This document shows, in pieces, positions 59,964 through 63,001 of a DNA stretch of 63,001 bases. Origin of the DNA: CAMENZ01 sp041854955. Its GTDB lineage: Bacteria; Bacillota; Clostridia; Peptostreptococcales; Anaerovoracaceae. Below the pieces are notes generated by a model. That model saw only the letters and a list, made by a program, of their open reading frames with translations, made no database searches and had not been told where the DNA came from. Within the stretch, counting starts at the first letter, position 1. Each line of letters begins with the position of its first letter. The position numbers and the translations under genes are program-made. The stretch lies in contig JBHADF010000022.1 in the NCBI GenBank assembly GCA_041854955.1, positions 1 to 63,001 on the forward strand. The letters run 5' to 3'.

Positions 59964-60629
59964 GTGAGTAATTATAAGAATCCTCAAAGGTATAAGAACG
60001 GAGACTGAATTGCTTTTGATTGAATTTGTACGGTAAACAGTAAATGGAAAGTGAGAAATGATCCGTTGCACGATTATGTTCCAACAGAAAATGAGATGAA
60101 CTTTTTAGCAAAACCATATTTGAGTAGAAGCTCGACGATTTGGGTTCCAGTTACTTCTCCTTGTGATCAAGTTTGGCGAAATACCTATCCAAATAATTGG
60201 ATGTGGCAAGCAAATAGAGCTATTACAAATGCAGATGATATGCTATCAAATAAATTTGGAATAGCATTTTATTCAGTTGCACAGAAATATTGGAATTCTA
60301 GTAATTCTTCAGCTGAAAATTTGGTATCAGAAGCAAAAAGTGAATGGGGACTAACTAATGGTGCAACATTGATGATTGCGTTTACTGGGAAGAATGATGG
60401 AGATACAATGGGAATAGTCGATGCCATTGGAGATCCGTATATTTTGATTTTGGATCATCAGTATGAGGACAACAGGGAAACTGTTCAACATGAAGTAGGG
60501 CATGCATATGGTTTGAGACATATAGATGGGGATAATAATTGTGTGATGACAGCTATAGGAATGGGTCATATAGATACGATTTGTTCAACACACGAAAGGC
60601 AATGGAGAAATAATAAAAATAAATACTAA
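59964..60629 (+). pseudogene. Metzincin-like zinc peptidase gene with two in-frame TGA codons
   Basis: A GTG at 59964 has a strong GGGAGG site and opens a frame that is interrupted by TGA at 60006 and 60021, then runs open to 60629. Both TGA codons fall where tryptophan would fit (NGD-W-IAFD-W-ICTVNSKWK), so they look like TGG-to-TGA changes. The open part from 60051 (192 codons) has HEVGHAYGLRH, the HExxHxxGxxH zinc motif, and a following CVMT Met-turn. Its first possible start has no ribosome site. The gene is probably inactivated; read-through is possible but unproven. Confidence 0.65.
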
Positions 60630-60657
60630 CAATTAATGGGGGGCTTGTGAAAATTTA

Positions 60658-61821
60658 ATGAAATTCAAAAGATTCGTGATACCCGTACTATTAATTGTAT
60701 TTTCTGCTTTGCTGTATGGATGTGCTTTAAATAAAAATGTTTCGTCTAAAGGTACTTATGCAGATAATGATTTAAAAGTAACGGATGAGAACATTAACGG
60801 TGCCATTGTGAAAGTAAATGATAAATACATTTATCACAATGAAATTAATGAAGTTTTTCTTCAACAGTTTGGAAAAGTAGGTGTCTCATATTCGGATATT
60901 GTTGAAAATAGCATAGATGAGATAGTAGCGACATCATATGCAGAAAAATTAGGAATTTCTGTTTCTGATTCTGAAGTTGATAATGCTATTTGCGAGTACG
61001 AAGCCATTAACAAAGAAGTCTATGATAAAGCTCTTAAAATCTATGGAGAGACTACTCTGAAACAAAAATTAAAAGATAGGTTACTGTTTGTAAGCACAAA
61101 AAATAAAGTGTTAGAGCAGGAAACAAAAATAGACTCTAATCTTATCAAATCTTTTAAAAGCCAGAAAGAGTTTCATGGCGAACTAGATAAATATTCAGAT
61201 TCTGAGTTAATGAAACGGATGGACAAAGAGATAAAAGATTATGCATTTGGGTTATGGGTTAAGGAAAAGAGAAAAGAAACGAAAATTGAATACTTAAAGC
61301 TATATAATAAATATAAAAGAGATTCTTTGATATTTAATGATAATCAAGATAATCAAGATAATCAAATGTCGATGTCTAAAATAGATGCTAAAGAAGTAGC
61401 ATTGGATGAAGAAGAAAGGAAAGAAATTTTAAAATCCTTGTCAATATTTGAAAAATATGATTCATCTAATGTGTATGAAATTTTAGTAAAACAAAAAAAT
61501 AAAACTGATTATACAGAGCGAGCGTGTATAAAAGTTTGGTTTGTAAATAGAGATAACAGAAATAAGACTTTTCATGTTACTATCTCTGACAAAAATAAAA
61601 CATTCGTTGATTATGGATTGAAGGATTCAAAAATGTCTACATTATGTGGTGTTAATGTGGAATTATCTAAGTCTGAAAATTTAAGTATCGATGACAAGAT
61701 AATAACAAGAGCTGTTTTTAAGGTTAGTAAACATACTTATGTAGTGGAAGGTATCAATATTGAACCTTTTGAATTTACAGAAATGGTTTCAGAATTGCTT
61801 TCTAAATTGACTAATAAATAA
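60658..61821 (+). CDS. SurA/PrsA-like lipoprotein
   Basis: The 387-residue protein has a lipoprotein signal with Cys22 (LLYGC). A SurA-N-like helical domain follows (IVKVNDKYIYHNEINEVFLQQFGK to about residue 170), then an Asn/Asp/Gln-repeat linker (DNQDNQDNQ near residue 228) and a C-terminal domain of about 150 residues that I do not recognise. No PPIase domain is visible, so it may be a chaperone-like or surface protein rather than a true PrsA. It follows the broken peptidase gene by 28 bp. Confidence 0.75.
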   Translation: MKFKRFVIPVLLIVFSALLYGCALNKNVSSKGTYADNDLKVTDENINGAIVKVNDKYIYHNEINEVFLQQFGKVGVSYSDIVENSIDEIVATSYAEKLGISVSDSEVDNAICEYEAINKEVYDKALKIYGETTLKQKLKDRLLFVSTKNKVLEQETKIDSNLIKSFKSQKEFHGELDKYSDSELMKRMDKEIKDYAFGLWVKEKRKETKIEYLKLYNKYKRDSLIFNDNQDNQDNQMSMSKIDAKEVALDEEERKEILKSLSIFEKYDSSNVYEILVKQKNKTDYTERACIKVWFVNRDNRNKTFHVTISDKNKTFVDYGLKDSKMSTLCGVNVELSKSENLSIDDKIITRAVFKVSKHTYVVEGINIEPFEFTEMVSELLSKLTNK

Positions 61822-61835
61822 CTAAAGATTGAAAT

Positions 61836-61876
61836 GAAAAGGCTATTTATCTGAAAAAGATATTTAGCCTTTTTCA
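61836..61876 (+). terminator. Terminator after the lipoprotein gene
   Basis: AAAAGGCTA pairs with TAGCCTTTT via an imperfect long stem and T follows. Confidence 0.75.
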
Positions 61877-61907
61877 ATGCAAAAAACAGAAATGGAGGAT
61901 AAATAGA

Positions 61908-62327
61908 ATGAAAGAATTAGAAAAAGCAATAGAGCAATTAGAAAGAGAAAATAGTAAAATTGAGAAGGCACAAAATAGAGCCAAGCAACTCAATCAGAAG
62001 ATAAGCAAACTTAAAAGAAGTGCAGACACACAAAGAAAAGTTAAAAAAGGCGGAGTGTTTGAAGCCTTTGAAAGAGAAATTACAGGAAGTCAGGAAGATA
62101 CAGATAATGATCTAGTATATGACTTTTTAGACTATGTATTATCGGATAACAGGAATAGAGAAAAGTTAAAAGAGCTTACAGAAATTCATTTGAGGGAACA
62201 GGAAATCGACAATACAGAAGTTGAGAAAACAGAAAATCCAAATGATGAAAATGCCAGCTTAGAGTATGCAGAAGCTAAAACTACCGATACCAATATCGAG
62301 GATGAGTTTTTAGAAAGTGAGGATTAG
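61908..62327 (+). CDS. DUF3847 family protein
   Basis: The 139-residue protein starts after GGAGG. The first 45 residues form a coiled coil (LEKAIEQLERENSKIEKAQNRAKQLNQKISKL), followed by GVFEAFEREITGS and a short globular region, then an acidic tail. DUF3847 proteins occur just upstream of MobA/MobL relaxases on conjugative elements of gut Firmicutes, as here. A role in the relaxosome is inferred. Confidence 0.82.
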   Translation: MKELEKAIEQLERENSKIEKAQNRAKQLNQKISKLKRSADTQRKVKKGGVFEAFEREITGSQEDTDNDLVYDFLDYVLSDNRNREKLKELTEIHLREQEIDNTEVEKTENPNDENASLEYAEAKTTDTNIEDEFLESED

Positions 62328-62391
62328 ACAAATATAAAAATATAAGATTGGAGCAATGTCTTTATGAAAACTAAATATGAAAATTGATGGT

Positions 62392-62427
62392 GCAAAGTGT
62401 AGAAAAGAGAAACACTTTGCTTTTTTA
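62392..62427 (+). terminator. Terminator after the DUF3847 gene
   Basis: GCAAAGTGT and ACACTTTGC pair perfectly and TTTTTTATT follows. Confidence 0.85.
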
Positions 62428-62556
62428 TTGATTTCTAATCAGTAAAAAACAAAGTCCACAGGGGTTTAAGGGGGAGTAGCCCTCTATACAATTCAAAACG
62501 GATTTATCCTTTTGAATTCCTTAGCGGAGCGTATAGCTTTCTGCAAGAACGCAAAG

Positions 62557-62618
62557 CACCGAATGTAGTCGGTGTATCTTTGCGCCCTTTGAAAAAGGGA
62601 GCGAAGATACCTAACATC
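62557..62618 (+). other. Candidate origin of transfer (oriT)
   Basis: CACCGA (62557-62562) and TCGGTG (62569-62574) form an inverted repeat, directly followed by TATCTTTGCGCCCT. TGCGCCCT matches the core of nic sites used by MobQ-type relaxases such as RSF1010, pIP501 and pGO1. A second larger imperfect repeat (arms about 62575-62590 and 62596-62611) overlaps it. It lies 120-180 bp upstream of a MobA/MobL gene, the usual place. Confidence 0.5.
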
Positions 62619-62661
62619 ATAAGGATACTAAAATATGAAAATTGAATATTGGATAAAGATT

Positions 62662-62704
62662 AGCAGATAGGAAATTATTAGAGAAAAATCTATCTGCTTT
62701 TCTT
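62662..62704 (+). terminator. Terminator before the relaxase gene
   Basis: AGCAGATAG and CTATCTGCT pair perfectly and TTTCTTAT follows, insulating the relaxase gene from upstream transcription. Confidence 0.75.
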
Positions 62705-62741
62705 ATACCTAAAAATATGAAAATAAAAAATGAAAGGAGTG

Positions 62742-63001
62742 ATGGTATTGGAAATAAAAAGTTTGCATACTCATATAGATATAGTTTCAAGGTCAAAAGG
62801 GGCAAGTGTGATTGCAAAGGCTGCATATAATGCAAGAGATAAATTAAGAGATGAATACTATGTAAAAGTTCATGATTACTCTAAAAAAGATGACCTTGTA
62901 TTTTCAAAAATATTTCTACCGGAACATATCCCAAAAGAGTTTTCCAATAGAGAATATCTATGGAATAGCGTTGAAAAAATAGAAAAAAGTAAAAACTCAC
63001 A
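62742..63001 (+). CDS. MobA/MobL family relaxase, N-terminal fragment
   Basis: The window ends 86 codons into this gene. The visible start (LEIKSLHTHIDIVSRSKGASVIAKAAYNARDKLRDEYY) matches the relaxase domain of the MobA/MobL (MobQ) family, with the SRSKGASVIAKAAYNA motif. AAAGGAG precedes; either the ATG at 62742 or the TTG at 62748, better spaced from the ribosome site, is the start. It would nick at the oriT just upstream. Confidence 0.82.
   Translation, partial: MVLEIKSLHTHIDIVSRSKGASVIAKAAYNARDKLRDEYYVKVHDYSKKDDLVFSKIFLPEHIPKEFSNREYLWNSVEKIEKSKNS

Larger units (their letters stand above)
57100..63001. mobile_element. Left part of an integrated mobile/mobilizable element
   Basis: From the end of deoC to the window end the DNA is visibly more AT-rich than the rest (judged by eye). 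It carries only accessory genes: XRE regulators, an IS, a lipoprotein, DUF3847 and a MobA/MobL relaxase start. The left boundary is not seen exactly. The inverted repeat GTTATTC-CAATATA-GAATAAC at 57143-57163 lies near it but is not proven to be an end. No integrase is inside the window and no tRNA lies at the edge. Confidence 0.6.

Overview
The window looks like the chromosome of an anaerobic, amino-acid-fermenting Clostridia bacterium (Firmicutes). The evidence is an Rnf complex, a complete set of lysine aminomutase genes with their reactivation proteins, purine-rich Shine-Dalgarno sites before nearly every gene, S-box control of metK, ScpA/ScpB, and many intrinsic terminators. Genus cannot be fixed from the sequence alone; a Peptostreptococcales or Anaerovoracaceae-like lysine fermenter is my best guess. 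No rRNA, tRNA or CRISPR array was found.

Layout: 1-2.4 kb is the 3' end of an rnf operon (rnfG end, rnfE, rnfA, rnfB). 2.4-5.4 kb holds an EFR1-type flavodoxin/ferredoxin, a Gx-family membrane protein, a NusG-domain-II protein and, divergently, ApbE, the likely flavinylation and electron-transfer accessories of Rnf. 5.4-7.6 kb is a MocR-type regulator divergent from an ECF transporter S component. 7.6-34.6 kb is mostly housekeeping on the plus strand: sirtuin, SurE, isochorismatase-like hydrolase, DUF2156, thiolase, GlnRS, HerA-like ATPase, TruA, ComEB, a TagO-like transferase, an ABC importer with fused permease and ATPase, an EF-G-like/Rae1 fusion, XpaC-TelA, PhzF, MtnA, ScpAB and an RNA pseudouridine synthase. 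34.6-36 kb is an SPFH protein with a ribbon-helix-helix partner.

36.0-49.1 kb is the lysine-fermentation locus: kal on the minus strand, a sigma-54 activator, kdd1, then kdd2-kamA-kamB-kamC-kamD-kamE, then a two-subunit CoA-transferase. Lysine is moved through beta-lysine (KamA) and 3,5-diaminohexanoate (KamDE, kept active by KamB/KamC) to 3-keto-5-aminohexanoate (Kdd). Cleavage needs Kce, which is not in the window. Kal, the CoA-transferase and the thiolase at 10.9 kb then feed acetyl-CoA and crotonyl-CoA to energy metabolism coupled to Rnf. The standout is the activator: its roughly 335-residue N-terminal region is a full-length, degenerate copy of the Kdd enzyme placed in front of a sigma-54 AAA+ domain and a Fis-type HTH. 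Consensus -24/-12 promoters precede kal and kdd1, each with the same GAACC-N6-GGTTC palindrome upstream, while kdd2 has a near-consensus sigma-A promoter.

49.1-57.0 kb carries a repeat-rich intergenic region, a 3D-domain cell-wall protein, AlaX, a membrane protein with a cysteine-rich tail, an unrecognised acidic protein, metK behind a SAM-I riboswitch, and deoC. From about 57.1 kb to the end the DNA is visibly AT-richer and is the edge of a mobile element: XRE regulators, a nested ISAs1-family IS, a metzincin-like gene interrupted by two in-frame TGA codons, a SurA/PrsA-like lipoprotein, DUF3847, a candidate oriT and the start of a MobA/MobL relaxase cut by the window end.
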